A stretch of DNA of 64,000 nucleotides, taken from assembly GCF_001486165.1 (NCBI RefSeq), contig NZ_LN908975.1:558001-622000 (forward strand), written 5' to 3'. The notes under the pieces were generated by a model. It was not told where the DNA came from, searched no databases, and worked only from the letters and a program-made list of their open reading frames with translations. Position 1 is the stretch's first letter. Each line of letters starts with the position of its first letter. This stretch comes from Bittarella massiliensis (ex Durand et al. 2017) (GTDB lineage: Bacteria; Bacillota; Clostridia; Oscillospirales; Ruminococcaceae). The position numbers and the translations under genes are program-made. Shown in pieces: positions 50,291 through 59,223 of this stretch.

Positions 50291-50644
50291 TTATTCGGCC
50301 GCCATGTCGTCAACAAAGACGTTGATCTTTGCCACCTGCAGACCCACGGCCTGGGAGACGGCGTACCGGACTTTGTTCATGATGCTTTTCACAATGGCGG
50401 AAACGTTGATTCCGTAGAGGACCTTGATGTGAATGTCCACGACCAGCTTGTCGCCGATCGCCTTGATCTTGACCCCCTGCGCGGGAGTGGAGCGGCCGGA
50501 CACCCGGCGCAACATCCCCTGCATCGGGGTCGAGGCGGAGATCCCCACCACGCCGTAGCAGCTGGAGACCACGTTGCCGATGAGACCGGCAAAGTATTCG
50601 GTGGTGATCGTTGTCGTGCCCAGGTGGTTTTCTAATTTCAACAA
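50291..50644 (-). CDS. Asp23/Gls24 family protein (YloU-like)
   Basis: 117 aa. TTTITTEYFAGLIGNVVSS followed by CYGVVGISAST, then GVKIKAIGDKLVVDIHIKVL and YGINVSAIVKSIMNKVRYAV are typical of the alkaline-shock (Asp23) fold. The start seems to be TTG with GGGAGTG upstream. It heads the asp23-fakA-recG run and is probably a membrane-associated stress or lipid-metabolism protein. Its precise function is unknown. Confidence 0.9.
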   Translation of the reverse strand: MLKLENHLGTTTITTEYFAGLIGNVVSSCYGVVGISASTPMQGMLRRVSGRSTPAQGVKIKAIGDKLVVDIHIKVLYGINVSAIVKSIMNKVRYAVSQAVGLQVAKINVFVDDMAAE

Positions 50645-50886
50645 ACCAAGTCACTCCCTTTTCCATTCGTCTGGCGGGGCGGGGGAGCGCTGCCCCCGCG
50701 CCCGCCTGAAAGCAATCAAAACAGGCACCTCTCGCCCGGCGCCCAGCGGGGGCGGGGAGAAATGCGGAAAAATGGTACCTCTATTATAGAGAATAAACGC
50801 CGTTTTGTAAACTGGGGGGCGGCCGGGGTGTCCGCCCCCCTATCAGTTTATGCCAAAATAGGGCCCCTTATCGCCCGGGGCGGCAC

Positions 50887-50922
50887 AAAAAGACAGCCAG
50901 CGCCCGCGAGCGGCGCTGGCTG
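50887..50922 (-). terminator. Intrinsic terminator of spoVS
   Basis: AGCCAGCGCC, loop, GGCGCTGGCT; the minus-strand product ends in a U-run (AAAAA at 50887-50891). Confidence 0.7.
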
Positions 50923-50965
50923 ACGGCGGGGCGTCGGACCGCCCCACCCGACCTGGAGCCCCGAT

Positions 50966-51226
50966 TCAGCGGGGCTCTACAATGAGCTTGATACCGGTCT
51001 TTTCTTCCCCGTCAATGGCGATGGTGGTAAAGGCGGGGATACAGATCAGGTTGACCCCCGACGGCGCCATATAGCCCCGGGCAACGGCCACCGCCTTGAG
51101 GGCCTGGTTGATCGCGCCAGCGCCCACCGCCTGGAGTTCAGCCGCACCGCTTTCTTTGACCACTGCTGCGATTGCGCCCGCCACAGAGTTGGGCGCGGAC
51201 TTGGACGACACCTTTAACACTTCCAT
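50966..51226 (-). CDS. spoVS: Stage V sporulation protein S
   Basis: 86 aa, nearly identical in size and pattern to other SpoVS: MEVLKVSSKSAPNSVAGAIA, then GAGAINQALKAVAVARGYM and IPAFTTIAIDGEEKTGIKL. An Alba-like nucleic-acid-binding protein required for spore coat assembly and cortex formation in Bacillus. GGAGGGTGTT lies upstream. Its position after ymdB and rny mirrors Bacillus. It supports a spore-forming host. Confidence 0.96.
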   Translation of the reverse strand: MEVLKVSSKSAPNSVAGAIAAVVKESGAAELQAVGAGAINQALKAVAVARGYMAPSGVNLICIPAFTTIAIDGEEKTGIKLIVEPR

Positions 51227-51315
51227 GTAACACCCTCCTTACAAGGTGAACTCCTGATAAAGAGAGTGTAACACATTGACTATATTTTTACAATAGCAAA
51301 GGAAATATACGGTTG

Positions 51316-52071
51316 TTATATACAAAAAGAGGTGATATTTTTCGCTCTTTTGCCCTCCAACTCCAGGGCGACCCCGCAGAGGGTGCAGGGGCCGGTGGCG
51401 ATCTCGAACCGGTTTGGCAGGTGGGTGAGGAACCGCTCCAGGATGATTTCCTTTTTCACCCCCAGCACCGAGTCGACAGGCCCGGTCATCCCCGCGTCGG
51501 TGATGTAGGCGGTGCCGCCGGGCAGGATCTGGGCGTCGGCGGTCTGCACGTGGGTGTGGGTGCCCAGCACGGCGGACACCCGCCCGTCCAGGTAAAACCC
51601 CATGGCCCGCTTCTCGCTGGTGGCCTCGGCGTGAAAGTCCACCACCACCGTCTCGCAGGGCGGGTCTTTGAGAAATTCGTCCATCGTCTCAAAGGGGCTG
51701 GGGAGGCCGTCCATAAAGACCGTCCCCATCAGGGAGACCACGCAGACCTGCCCGCGGATGCTGTCAAAGAGGTACCAGCCGCAGCCCGGCGCCCGGGTGT
51801 AGTTCAGGGGGCGCACCACGTGGGGCATCTCTTCGAGGAGGGAGAGGGCCTCCCTCTTTTTAAAGAGGTGGTTGCCGGTGGTGATCACGTCGGCTCCGGC
51901 CTGCAGGAGCATCTGGGCGCTGTCGTAGCTGAGGCCGTTCCCCTCGGCCGAGTTCTCCCCGTTGCAGATGCACAGGTGCGCCCCGTACTGCCGCCGCAGG
52001 TCGGGCAGCACCCGCTGCAGGTGGCGGCAGCCCGCCGGCCCCACCACGTCCCCGATAAAGAGGATGTTCAC
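51316..52071 (-). CDS. ymdB: YmdB-like metallophosphoesterase (2',3'-cyclic nucleotide phosphodiesterase family)
   Basis: 251 aa. Motifs: NILFIGDVVGPAGCRHLQRV, CNGENSAEGNGL, TTGNHLFKKREA, VVDFHAEATSEKRAMG and GTHTHVQTADAQILPG, all carrying the metal-ligand residues. In Bacillus YmdB hydrolyses 2',3'-cyclic nucleotides and influences biofilm and motility. The GTG start at 52071 follows GGGAGCGGAGAG. It lies between rny and spoVS, though an intrinsic terminator after rny (52161-52200) suggests it has its own promoter or read-through. Confidence 0.93.
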   Translation of the reverse strand: MNILFIGDVVGPAGCRHLQRVLPDLRRQYGAHLCICNGENSAEGNGLSYDSAQMLLQAGADVITTGNHLFKKREALSLLEEMPHVVRPLNYTRAPGCGWYLFDSIRGQVCVVSLMGTVFMDGLPSPFETMDEFLKDPPCETVVVDFHAEATSEKRAMGFYLDGRVSAVLGTHTHVQTADAQILPGGTAYITDAGMTGPVDSVLGVKKEIILERFLTHLPNRFEIATGPCTLCGVALELEGKRAKNITSFCI

Positions 52072-52160
52072 ATCTCTCCGCTCCCTTCTCAAAAGCCCGC
52101 CCGCCCCATCTCCGGGGCCGGGCGGCCGATCCTGTCTGCTATTATAGCACAAAAGCGGCG

Positions 52161-52200
52161 AAAAAAACGCCCCGCACCGGGATTTCTCCGGCGCGGGGCG
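52161..52200 (-). terminator. Intrinsic terminator after rny
   Basis: CGCCCCGCACCGG, loop, CCGGCGCGGGGCG, with a minus-strand U-run of seven (AAAAAAA at 52161-52167). Confidence 0.88.
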
Positions 52201-52228
52201 CTCTGTGTACAGAAAAAAGGGTACGGCC

Positions 52229-53785
52229 TTATTTGGCGAAGTCGATGGCCCGGCTCTCGCGGATGATGTGCACCTTGATTTGGCCGGGGTAGTCCAGGTC
52301 GGACTCGATCTTCTTGACGATGTCGTGGGCCAGCACGGTCATCTCGTCGTCCTTGATGACCTCCGGCTTGACCATGATCCGCACCTCGCGGCCGGCCTGG
52401 ATGGCAAAGGACTTCTCGACCCCGTCGAAGGAGTTGGTCAGCTCTTCCAGCCGCTGCAGCCGCTTGATGTAGTTCTCCACGTTCTCCCGGCGGGCGCCCG
52501 GGCGGGCGGCGCTGATGGCGTCGGCCGCCTTGACGATGCAGGCGAGAACGGTCTGGGCCTCCACGTCGCCGTGGTGGGCCTCGATGGCGTGGATGATCTG
52601 GGGGTTCTCCCGGTAGCGCTTGGCCACGTCCACCCCGATCTTGATGTGGGAGCCCTCGACCTCGTGGTCCAGGGCCTTGCCGATGTCGTGCAGCAGCCCG
52701 GCCCGCTTGGCCATGTCCACGTCCACCCCCAGTTCACCGGCCAGAAGGCCCGAGAGCTGGGCGACCTCCATCGAGTGGTTGAGGACGTTTTGGCCGTAGC
52801 TGGTGCGGTAGCGCAGCCGGCCCAGCAGCTTGACCAGTTCGGGGTTGATGCCGTGGATACCCAGTTCCATCACGGCGCGGTGCCCCTCCTGTTTGATGGT
52901 GTTCTCCACCTCGTTTTTGGCCTTGTTCACCATCTCCTCGATGCGGGAGGGGTGGATCCGGCCGTCCTGGATCAGTCGCTCCAGGGCCACCCGCGCCACC
53001 TCCCGGCGCACCGGGTCAAAGCTCGAGAGGGTGATGGCCTCGGGGGTGTCGTCGATGATCAGGTCGACCCCGGTCAGGGTCTCCAGCGCGCGGATGTTGC
53101 GGCCCTCACGGCCGATGATCCGCCCCTTCATCTCGTCGTTGGGCAGGGGCACCACCGAGACGGTGGCCTCCGAGGCGTGGTCGGCGGCGCAGCGGGCGAT
53201 GGAGAGGCCCAGCAGGTTGCGGGTCATCTCGTCCTGCTCCTCTTTCAGGTGGGCCTCGTAGGCGTTGATCTTCAGGGCCTTCTCGTGGGTCAGTTCCTCG
53301 TCCAGCTTTTCCAGCAGCTGGGCCTTGGCCTGCTCGGCGGTCAGGCCGGAGATCTTCTCCAGGGTCTCAAACTGGCTGGCCTTGATGGCCTCGGCCTCGG
53401 CCAGGCGGTCCTCGGCGTCCTTGAGCTTCTTCTCCAGCCGGTCGCTCTTCTGCTCCACCCCGGCGATTTTTTTGTCCAGGGACTCCTCTTTTTGAATGAC
53501 CCGCTTCTCCTGGCGGGAGATGTCCGCCCGGCGGTCTTTCAGTTCCCGGTCGGTTTCGGTCTTCAGTTTGAGGATCTCGTCTTTGGCTTCCAGCAGGCTC
53601 TCTTTCTTGCGGGCCTGCGCCTCTTTCACGGCGTCATTTACAATTCTGGTCGCTTCGGTCTCGGCTGCGCCGATTTTGGATTCGGCCACTTTCTTGCGGT
53701 AGGCAAAGCCGCCGGCAAAGGCGACGACTGCCAAAATCACCGCTGAAACGGCGATGATTGCAATGGTTACAGGCGTAAATGGCAT
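52229..53785 (-). CDS. rny: Ribonuclease Y
   Basis: 518 aa, typical length. A single N-terminal membrane helix ([20 protein letters not shown]) is followed by a long charged coiled coil (about 40-200), a KH domain ([17 protein letters not shown]) and an HD domain with the metal-binding [15 protein letters not shown]. It is the membrane-bound endonuclease that starts mRNA decay in Firmicutes. It heads the rny-ymdB-spoVS group. Confidence 0.97.
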   Translation of the reverse strand: MPFTPVTIAIIAVSAVILAVVAFAGGFAYRKKVAESKIGAAETEATRIVNDAVKEAQARKKESLLEAKDEILKLKTETDRELKDRRADISRQEKRVIQKEESLDKKIAGVEQKSDRLEKKLKDAEDRLAEAEAIKASQFETLEKISGLTAEQAKAQLLEKLDEELTHEKALKINAYEAHLKEEQDEMTRNLLGLSIARCAADHASEATVSVVPLPNDEMKGRIIGREGRNIRALETLTGVDLIIDDTPEAITLSSFDPVRREVARVALERLIQDGRIHPSRIEEMVNKAKNEVENTIKQEGHRAVMELGIHGINPELVKLLGRLRYRTSYGQNVLNHSMEVAQLSGLLAGELGVDVDMAKRAGLLHDIGKALDHEVEGSHIKIGVDVAKRYRENPQIIHAIEAHHGDVEAQTVLACIVKAADAISAARPGARRENVENYIKRLQRLEELTNSFDGVEKSFAIQAGREVRIMVKPEVIKDDEMTVLAHDIVKKIESDLDYPGQIKVHIIRESRAIDFAK

Positions 53786-53988
53786 AGAGAAAATCCCTCC
53801 TTTTCTTTGAATTTTTTGCTTTTCAGCATGTATTTTTTAGCAGTTAGAACAAAAAGGACACTGTTCTTATTTTATATTAGGAACAAGTTGCTGTCAAGGC
53901 GCAAAGACGGGCGCAGGGGGCGGAAGTCCCCTCCAATAGGCGTGCTTTTTTTCGCCGAAAAACGGCCTGCCAGGCGCTCAGATGGCGA

Positions 53989-54017
53989 TTGACAGGGGGG
54001 GAAAGCTGTGCTAGTAT
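53989..54017 (+). promoter_or_regulatory. Promoter of T-box-thrS
   Basis: TTGACA (53989-53994), 17-nt spacer, TAGTAT (54012-54017), just before the T-box leader. Confidence 0.82.
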
Positions 54018-54019
54018 GA

Positions 54020-54272
54020 AAACAGAAAAAGCGTAGATGAGGACATGCGCGCCCGCCTTCCCCAAAAGAGAGCGCCGCCGCCGGCTGAAAGCGGCGCGGG
54101 GTGGGGGCGGGGCCGCGTACCACCTCGGAGTGCAGCCAATCCCTGCCGGCTCAGGGCCGTTATCCCCTGGCACGAGTGGCGCCCCTTACCGGGCGCAATT
54201 TGGGTGGAACCGTGGAGTTTGCGAGAGTGTGACTTCACCCCTTGGAAGATGCGAGGGGTGAAGTTTTTTTAT
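54020..54272 (+). ncRNA. T-box leader (threonine-type) of thrS
   Basis: The leader carries the T-box bulge sequence TGGGTGGAACCGTGG (54201-54215), the tRNA acceptor-binding segment. The candidate specifier is ACC in GCGTACCACCTCGGAG near 54117-54132, a Thr codon. A terminator follows: ACTTCACCCCTT (54232-54243), loop, GAGGGGTGAAGT and TTTTTTT. Uncharged tRNA-Thr would stabilise the antiterminator and turn thrS on. The specifier assignment is by eye. Confidence 0.88.
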
Positions 54273-54402
54273 TGCGCCGCGGCCGACGGGCCGGGCGCAG
54301 GGCGCGGCCTTCCCGCCGCCAGCCCCTCTGGGCCCCGCCGCACAGACGCGGCAACTTGTGCACACAGCGCCCCTTCGGGCGCACAGTGAGGAGGAGACAA
54401 CA

Positions 54403-56310
54403 ATGATCGATGTCAAACTGAAAGACGGCTCGTCGCTGCAGGTGGAGCAGGGCTCTACCGTGGCGGAGGTGGCCAAGCAGATCTCCATGGGCCTTTACCG
54501 CAACGCGGTGGGCGGCCTGGTGGACGGCGAGGTGGCCGACCTGCGCCAGCCGCTGGAGAGGGACTGTTCCCTGGAGATACTGACCTTTGAGGACGCGGCG
54601 GGCAAGCGGGTTTTCTGGCACACCGCCTCCCACGTCCTGGCCCAGGCGGTGCAGCACCTCTTCCCCGGGGTGAAATTCGCCATCGGCCCGGCCATCGACG
54701 GCGGCTTCTACTACGATTTCGACGTGGAGAAGCCCTTCACCACCGAGGACCTGGAGAAGATCGAGGCCGAGATGAAGAAGATCGCCAAGGAGGCCCTGCC
54801 CCTGGAGCGCTTCGAGCTGGACCCCGCCGAGGCCAAGGAGCTGATGGCCGACCAGCCCTACAAGCTGGAGCTGATCGAGGAGCACGCCGGCAAGGGGGAG
54901 AAGATCTCCTTCTTTAAACAGGGGGACTTCACCGACCTCTGCGCCGGGCCCCACCTGCTGGACACCTCCAAGGTCAAAGCCGTCAAGCTCACCAGCGCCA
55001 CCGGCGCCTACTGGCGGGGCGATTCGGACAAGGCCATGCTCTGCCGCGTCTACGGCACCGCCTTCCCCAAGGCCAGCTTGCTGGAAGAGCACCTGGCCCT
55101 GCTGGAAGAGGCCAAAAAGCGGGACCACCGCAAGCTGGGCAAGGAGTTGGAGCTCTTCACCCTGCTGGACGAGGGCCCCGGCTTCCCCTTCTTCCTGCCC
55201 AAGGGGATGGTGCTCAAAAACACCCTCATCGACTACTGGCGGGAGATCCACCACAAGGCCGGCTACCAGGAGATCAGCACCCCCATCATCCTCAGCCGCA
55301 CCCTGTGGGAGCGCAGCGGCCACTGGGGCCACTACAAGGACAACATGTACACCACCGTCATCGACGAGCAGGACTTCGCCATCAAGCCGATGAACTGCCC
55401 CGGCGGGATGCTGGTCTACAAGACCCAGCCCCACTCCTACCGCGACCTGCCCATGCGGGTGGGCGAGCTGGGTCTGGTGCACCGGCACGAGCTCTCCGGC
55501 GCCCTTCACGGGCTGATGCGGGTGCGCTGCTTCACCCAGGACGACGCCCACATCTTCATGACCTCCGAGCAGATCAAGGACGAGATCAAAGGGGTCATCC
55601 GCCTCATCGACGAGGTGTACAGCCTCTTCGGCTTCCCCTATAAGATCGAGCTCTCCACCATGCCCGAGGACCACATGGGCAGCGACGAGGACTGGGAGCG
55701 CGCCACCAACGGCCTGAAGGAGGCCATGGAGGAGCTGGGCCGGGAGTACACCATCAACGAGGGCGACGGCGCCTTCTACGGGCCCAAGCTGGACTTCCAC
55801 CTGGTGGACGCCATCGGCCGCACCTGGCAGTGCGGCACCATTCAGCTGGACATGCAGATGCCCGAGCGCTTTGAGCTGGAGTACACCGGCGAGGACGGCC
55901 AGAAGCACCGCCCCGTGATGATCCACCGGGTGGTCTTTGGCAGCATCGAGCGGTTCATCGGCATCCTCATCGAGCACTTTGCCGGCGCCTTCCCCACCTG
56001 GCTGGCCCCGGTGCAGGTGAAGATCGTCCCCATCAGCGAGAAGTTCCACGACTACGCCCAGCAGTTGCAGCAGCAGCTGGACAGCCAGGGCATCCGGGTC
56101 GAGGGGGACTACCGCGCCGAGAAGATGGGCTACAAGATCCGCGAGGCCCAGTTGCAGAAGATCCCCTACATGCTGGTGGTGGGCGAGAAGGAGCAGTCCG
56201 AGGGCAACGTCTCGGTCCGCTCCCGCAGCGAGGGCGATCTGGGCGCCATGTCGGTGGAGGCCTTCACCGACATGGTGAGGGCGAAGATCGCCACCAAAGA
56301 GCGCGACTGA
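54403..56310 (+). CDS. thrS: Threonyl-tRNA synthetase
   Basis: 635 aa. Residues 1-60 are a TGS domain (MIDVKLKDGSSLQVEQGSTV). The editing domain has HTASHVLAQAVQHLFPG and the later CAGPHLLDTS. The class II core contains FAIKPMNCPGGMLVYKTQ, VRCFTQDDAHIF, and motif 3 HRVVFGSIERFIGILIEHFAG, followed by an anticodon-binding domain. The ATG at 54403 follows GAGGAGG. It charges tRNA-Thr and is controlled by the T-box leader 130 nt upstream. A perfect terminator follows. Confidence 0.97.
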   Translation: MIDVKLKDGSSLQVEQGSTVAEVAKQISMGLYRNAVGGLVDGEVADLRQPLERDCSLEILTFEDAAGKRVFWHTASHVLAQAVQHLFPGVKFAIGPAIDGGFYYDFDVEKPFTTEDLEKIEAEMKKIAKEALPLERFELDPAEAKELMADQPYKLELIEEHAGKGEKISFFKQGDFTDLCAGPHLLDTSKVKAVKLTSATGAYWRGDSDKAMLCRVYGTAFPKASLLEEHLALLEEAKKRDHRKLGKELELFTLLDEGPGFPFFLPKGMVLKNTLIDYWREIHHKAGYQEISTPIILSRTLWERSGHWGHYKDNMYTTVIDEQDFAIKPMNCPGGMLVYKTQPHSYRDLPMRVGELGLVHRHELSGALHGLMRVRCFTQDDAHIFMTSEQIKDEIKGVIRLIDEVYSLFGFPYKIELSTMPEDHMGSDEDWERATNGLKEAMEELGREYTINEGDGAFYGPKLDFHLVDAIGRTWQCGTIQLDMQMPERFELEYTGEDGQKHRPVMIHRVVFGSIERFIGILIEHFAGAFPTWLAPVQVKIVPISEKFHDYAQQLQQQLDSQGIRVEGDYRAEKMGYKIREAQLQKIPYMLVVGEKEQSEGNVSVRSRSEGDLGAMSVEAFTDMVRAKIATKERD

Positions 56311-56357
56311 CCGAACCTGCCCTGTATAAAATATGAGAAAACGCCTGCACGGCGATG

Positions 56358-56395
56358 AGCGAGCGGCGGCCACTTGTGGCCGCCGCTCGCTTTTT
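56358..56395 (+). terminator. Intrinsic terminator after thrS
   Basis: AGCGAGCGGCGGCCA, short loop, TGGCCGCCGCTCGCT and TTTTT. Confidence 0.9.
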
Positions 56396-56560
56396 GCGCC
56401 CCGACGGCCCGGCAAAAAATCGGTATATTTTTTGCGCAGCGGGGCAGGATAGTGGGGAGCGCGGCCGGCGGGGGGAGAGATGACTCCCTCAAAGCGGCGC
56501 AGAAGGCGCGCGGGGCCGACCAGCCGCCCCGCAGATTTCCGGAAATTTGGCAAAAAAGTG

Positions 56561-56589
56561 TTGACTTTGCAGGGGGCAAGTGCTATTAT
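56561..56589 (+). promoter_or_regulatory. Promoter of tRNA-Lys
   Basis: TTGACT (56561-56566), 17-nt spacer, TATTAT (56584-56589), 36 nt before the tRNA. Confidence 0.82.
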
Positions 56590-56624
56590 AAATAAGCGCT
56601 TTACGGGCGCATTTTTCAGAATAT

Positions 56625-56700
56625 GAACCACTAGCTCAGTTGGCAGAGCATTTGACTTTTAATCAAAGGGTCCGGGGTTCGAATCCCCGGTGGTTCACCA
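56625..56700 (+). tRNA. tRNA-Lys (anticodon TTT) with encoded CCA
   Basis: 76 nt. Acceptor arms GAACCAC and GTGGTTC, D-arm with AGCTCAGTTGGCAGAGC, anticodon loop CTTTTAA within a TTTGA/TCAAA stem, and T-arm CCGGGGTTCGAATCCCCGG. The terminal CCA is encoded. The anticodon TTT reads lysine codons. It has its own promoter and terminator and is not in a tRNA cluster. Confidence 0.97.
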
Positions 56701-56702
56701 GA

Positions 56703-56736
56703 AAAGGTCTCACACAGTTGTGTGAGACCTTTTTGT
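56703..56736 (+). terminator. Intrinsic terminator after tRNA-Lys
   Basis: AAAGGTCTCACACA, GT, TGTGTGAGACCTTT and TT. Confidence 0.9.
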
Positions 56737-56825
56737 CGTGCTGTTTGCAAAAGAGAGGCTATAAGTGGCAGGGATTGGGGGCAACTGCTTTTTCCCCCTT
56801 CGCTATCGCTAAAGCGCACTAAATC

Positions 56826-57058
56826 GATATTTTGGCCCCCTTCCTCGCGGAAGGTGACGCAGAGGACACAGCTATACATGCGTCTCCTTTGATTTCAATC
56901 CACACCTTCCTCGCGGAAGGTGACAGCCGTTGGTAGGGACAACCAAAACGGCCATCGGATTTCAATCCCCACCTTCCTCGCGGAAGGTGACCCTCTGGGT
57001 TCCCTTTGCGAAACTTGAGCAACGAATTTCAATCCCCACCTTCCTCGCGGAAGGTGAC
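56826..57058 (-). CRISPR. Type I-C CRISPR array: 4 repeats of 33 bp, 3 spacers of 33-34 bp
   Basis: Repeats lie at 56826-56858, 56892-56924, 56959-56991 and 57026-57058. Read on the minus strand, each begins GTCACCTTCCGCGAGG, contains the stem ACCTTCC-GCGA-GGAAGGT and ends GGGGATTGAAAT. The repeat at 56892 has one change in the handle and the one at 56826 is badly degenerate over its last dozen bases, so it is the trailer end and the leader lies at 57059 onwards next to cas2. Spacers are 56859-56891, 56925-56958 and 56992-57025. Their targets cannot be found without a search. Confidence 0.96.
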
Positions 57059-57229
57059 AGCAGATATTCACAAAGAAGGCAAAAATACGCCTCGCTTTTC
57101 TGTAACTTGTGTGCTCCTTCTCAACAAACAGTGCTTTTTTTTCGCGATGGCATACATTTTTTCGGCAAAAGAGCGATTTTCCCGGTGCGAAGGCACCGGG
57201 AAAACCACGTCTATATGTCGTTCGCACCG
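57059..57229 (-). promoter_or_regulatory. CRISPR leader with perfect 12-bp hairpin
   Basis: 171 bp between cas2 and the first repeat. The part nearest the array is A/T-rich with A-runs, as expected of a leader. At 57177-57204 TTTTCCCGGTGC, GAAG, GCACCGGGAAAA form a perfect inverted repeat. It has no T-run after it on either strand, so it is not a classical terminator. Confidence 0.65.
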
Positions 57230-57520
57230 TCAGAGGAGAAGTACGCCTTCGGCCTCATAGGAGGGTTTGGCGCCGATGTGTTCGACCTTGCCGCGATAGT
57301 TGTTTCCCAGATAGTAAAACCGAAGACTGTCCTTTTCCGGGTCAATGAGTTCTTCTAGCTGGTGGCGCAAGAGGCGGGCCTGGGCGGCGTCCAAAATGCA
57401 CTCAAATACGGAGTTTTGCACCCTTTGTCCAAAGTTGACGCACTTTTTTGCGACCTTTCGCAGCCGCTTTTTTCCACCGGCATCGGTGGTGTTGACATCA
57501 TAGGTGATGAGAACCAGCAT
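57230..57520 (-). CDS. cas2: CRISPR-associated endonuclease Cas2
   Basis: 96 aa. It begins MLVLITYDVNTTDAGGKKRL with the conserved Asp after the first strand, and has NFGQRVQNSVFECIL, typical of Cas2 of type I-C. Forms the Cas1-Cas2 complex that inserts new spacers. Lies 7 nt after cas1 and immediately before the leader and array. Confidence 0.96.
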   Translation of the reverse strand: MLVLITYDVNTTDAGGKKRLRKVAKKCVNFGQRVQNSVFECILDAAQARLLRHQLEELIDPEKDSLRFYYLGNNYRGKVEHIGAKPSYEAEGVLLL

Positions 57521-57527
57521 TGTTTCC

Positions 57528-58562
57528 TCACTTCCACAAAAAGGGCGGGTAAGCGTCTAAATCGCCGCGGAGATGACGGGCCAACAGCATGGCCTGGACG
57601 AAGGGAACCAGTCCCCAGGGGATTTTTTCCTCCAGAAAGGGGTGGGTCAGTTCCTCTTTTTTGCGGTTTTGCCAGGCCGTCAGCACAGCTTTTCGGGTAT
57701 CGTCGTCCATGACGACAGCGCCGCTCTCCCGCTTGGTAAAGCCCTTGGGGGAGACCACCCGGTTGTTGATAAGGGAGAGGACAAACCGGTCTGCGCAGAC
57801 ACTGCGAAGTTCCTCCATCAAATCCAGTGCAAGGGAGGCGCGCCCCGGACGGTCTCGATGCAGAAAGCCCACATAGGCGTCTAGCCCCACCCCCTCTAGA
57901 GCCGCGGCGCAATCGCTGGACAGCAGGGTATAGGTAAACGAGAGCAGGGCGTTGATGTTGTCCAGCGGTGGGCGGCGATTTCTTCCCTGAAAAGAGAAGG
58001 CGTCTTTGTTCTGCAAAATCAGCTCGTCGAAGACCGAGAAGTAGCGGGTGGCCGCTTCTCCTTCCAACCCCCTCAACTGCTCCAAATCACCGCAGTTTGC
58101 AATGGGGGTGAGGGAGGCGGTGAGGGCCTGAGAAGCCGCTCCTAAGGCCGCTTCGTCCACCCGCATCCTGTGGTCGCGGAGAGCTCGTTCCAGCACCCAA
58201 CGCGAGTTGTAGACCTTTCCGACCAAAAATGACCGGGCGATGAGCGCACTGCCCGAGGGGTCGTCGGATACCCGGTACTGGGCTTTGCGCAGGAGGATGT
58301 TTCCGCGGCTTTTGCCGTTTACCCCGGCCAGATAGCGGCCGTTGGGGGAGAAAAAGGTGAGGGCGATCCCGCGCTCGACGCAGGCCCCCATCAGGGCCGG
58401 GCTGGCCCCTTTGTAGCCGAAGGAGACGATCCCCTCCAGGATGTGAAGTGGAAATTGGCGGGAGGGACTGTCCTCATCCCCCAATACCACTACATTTTCG
58501 CCGTCCAAGGCCAGATAGGTGTCGGGGGTGGTCACATAGAGGGTGTTCAGCAGTTTTCGCAC
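57528..58562 (-). CDS. cas1: CRISPR-associated integrase Cas1
   Basis: 344 aa. Metal residues sit in RGLEGEAATRYFSVF (Glu), AYVGFLHRDRPGRASLAL (His) and DLMEELR (acidic). The N-terminal beta domain opens MRKLLNTLYVTTPDTYLALD. It catalyses spacer integration. The first 16 nt overlap the end of cas4, as usual for I-C loci. Confidence 0.96.
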   Translation of the reverse strand: MRKLLNTLYVTTPDTYLALDGENVVVLGDEDSPSRQFPLHILEGIVSFGYKGASPALMGACVERGIALTFFSPNGRYLAGVNGKSRGNILLRKAQYRVSDDPSGSALIARSFLVGKVYNSRWVLERALRDHRMRVDEAALGAASQALTASLTPIANCGDLEQLRGLEGEAATRYFSVFDELILQNKDAFSFQGRNRRPPLDNINALLSFTYTLLSSDCAAALEGVGLDAYVGFLHRDRPGRASLALDLMEELRSVCADRFVLSLINNRVVSPKGFTKRESGAVVMDDDTRKAVLTAWQNRKKEELTHPFLEEKIPWGLVPFVQAMLLARHLRGDLDAYPPFLWK

Positions 58563-59221
58563 GGTGTCACCTCCTCCAATCGGGCGCGGATATACGCGGC
58601 AGCACTGCCCTTCCGCGCCAATTTTGGCAGGCAGAGGTCTTTGAGAGAGCAGGCGTTACAGGACTTGCTGGGCCGCACTTTGGGGGTATATTGGCGGCTG
58701 TAAAGTCGGTGTATCTCCTCTGCCATAGTTGTGACGGCAGTGCGCAATTCCCCGGTAAAGGGCACGGTTTCCCGCCTTCTCGTCTCCCCGTAATAGAGGT
58801 ACCCCTGGGGGATGGAGCAGGCCAGCATTTCCTCCAGGCAGATCGCCTGTCCACAGAGCTGCAGTCGGTCTGCGTCCCCCTCTTTGGGCCGCCCCTTTTT
58901 GTATTCGACCGGCACCGGGAGGTAGAGCCCCTCCCGCCCCTGCAGGGGGATGCCGTCGGGGGCGGGGTGAAATTCCACCACATCGCAGGCGCCGCTCATC
59001 CCGAGGGTGCGGGAAAAAACCTGCATGCCCCGGGTGTAGAGGACGCCGTCCCGCATCTCCGACAAATCGGCATTGTGGGCGCGCTGGTGCATGATCTCCC
59101 CTTCGACGGTGCGCAGGTTTTCCGCCCACTGCTGTTCGATGTGGATCAGGGCCCACTGGCGGCGGCAGAAGGAAAAGTGCTGCAACCCGGAGAGGAGGAG
59201 AAATTCCTCTTCCCGGTACAC
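58547..59221 (-). CDS. cas4: CRISPR-associated exonuclease Cas4
   Basis: 224 aa. The RecB-like nuclease residues appear as CDVVEFHP and VPVEYKKGRP (ExK). The iron-sulfur cysteines are HFSFCRRQWAL near the N-terminus and SCNACSLKDLCLPKL at the C-terminus. Cas4 trims and selects prespacers with the correct PAM. It overlaps cas1 and follows cas7 by 2 nt. Confidence 0.95.
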   Translation of the reverse strand: MYREEEFLLLSGLQHFSFCRRQWALIHIEQQWAENLRTVEGEIMHQRAHNADLSEMRDGVLYTRGMQVFSRTLGMSGACDVVEFHPAPDGIPLQGREGLYLPVPVEYKKGRPKEGDADRLQLCGQAICLEEMLACSIPQGYLYYGETRRRETVPFTGELRTAVTTMAEEIHRLYSRQYTPKVRPSKSCNACSLKDLCLPKLARKGSAAAYIRARLEEVTPCENC

Positions 59222-59223
59222 GG

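Noticed and set aside
54235-56631. About 800-codon minus-strand frame across thrS and its T-box
   Set aside because: Antisense to thrS and a structured leader; low-complexity composition.
57177-57204. Terminator between cas2 and the CRISPR array
   Set aside because: The stem is perfect, but neither strand has a T-run after it.
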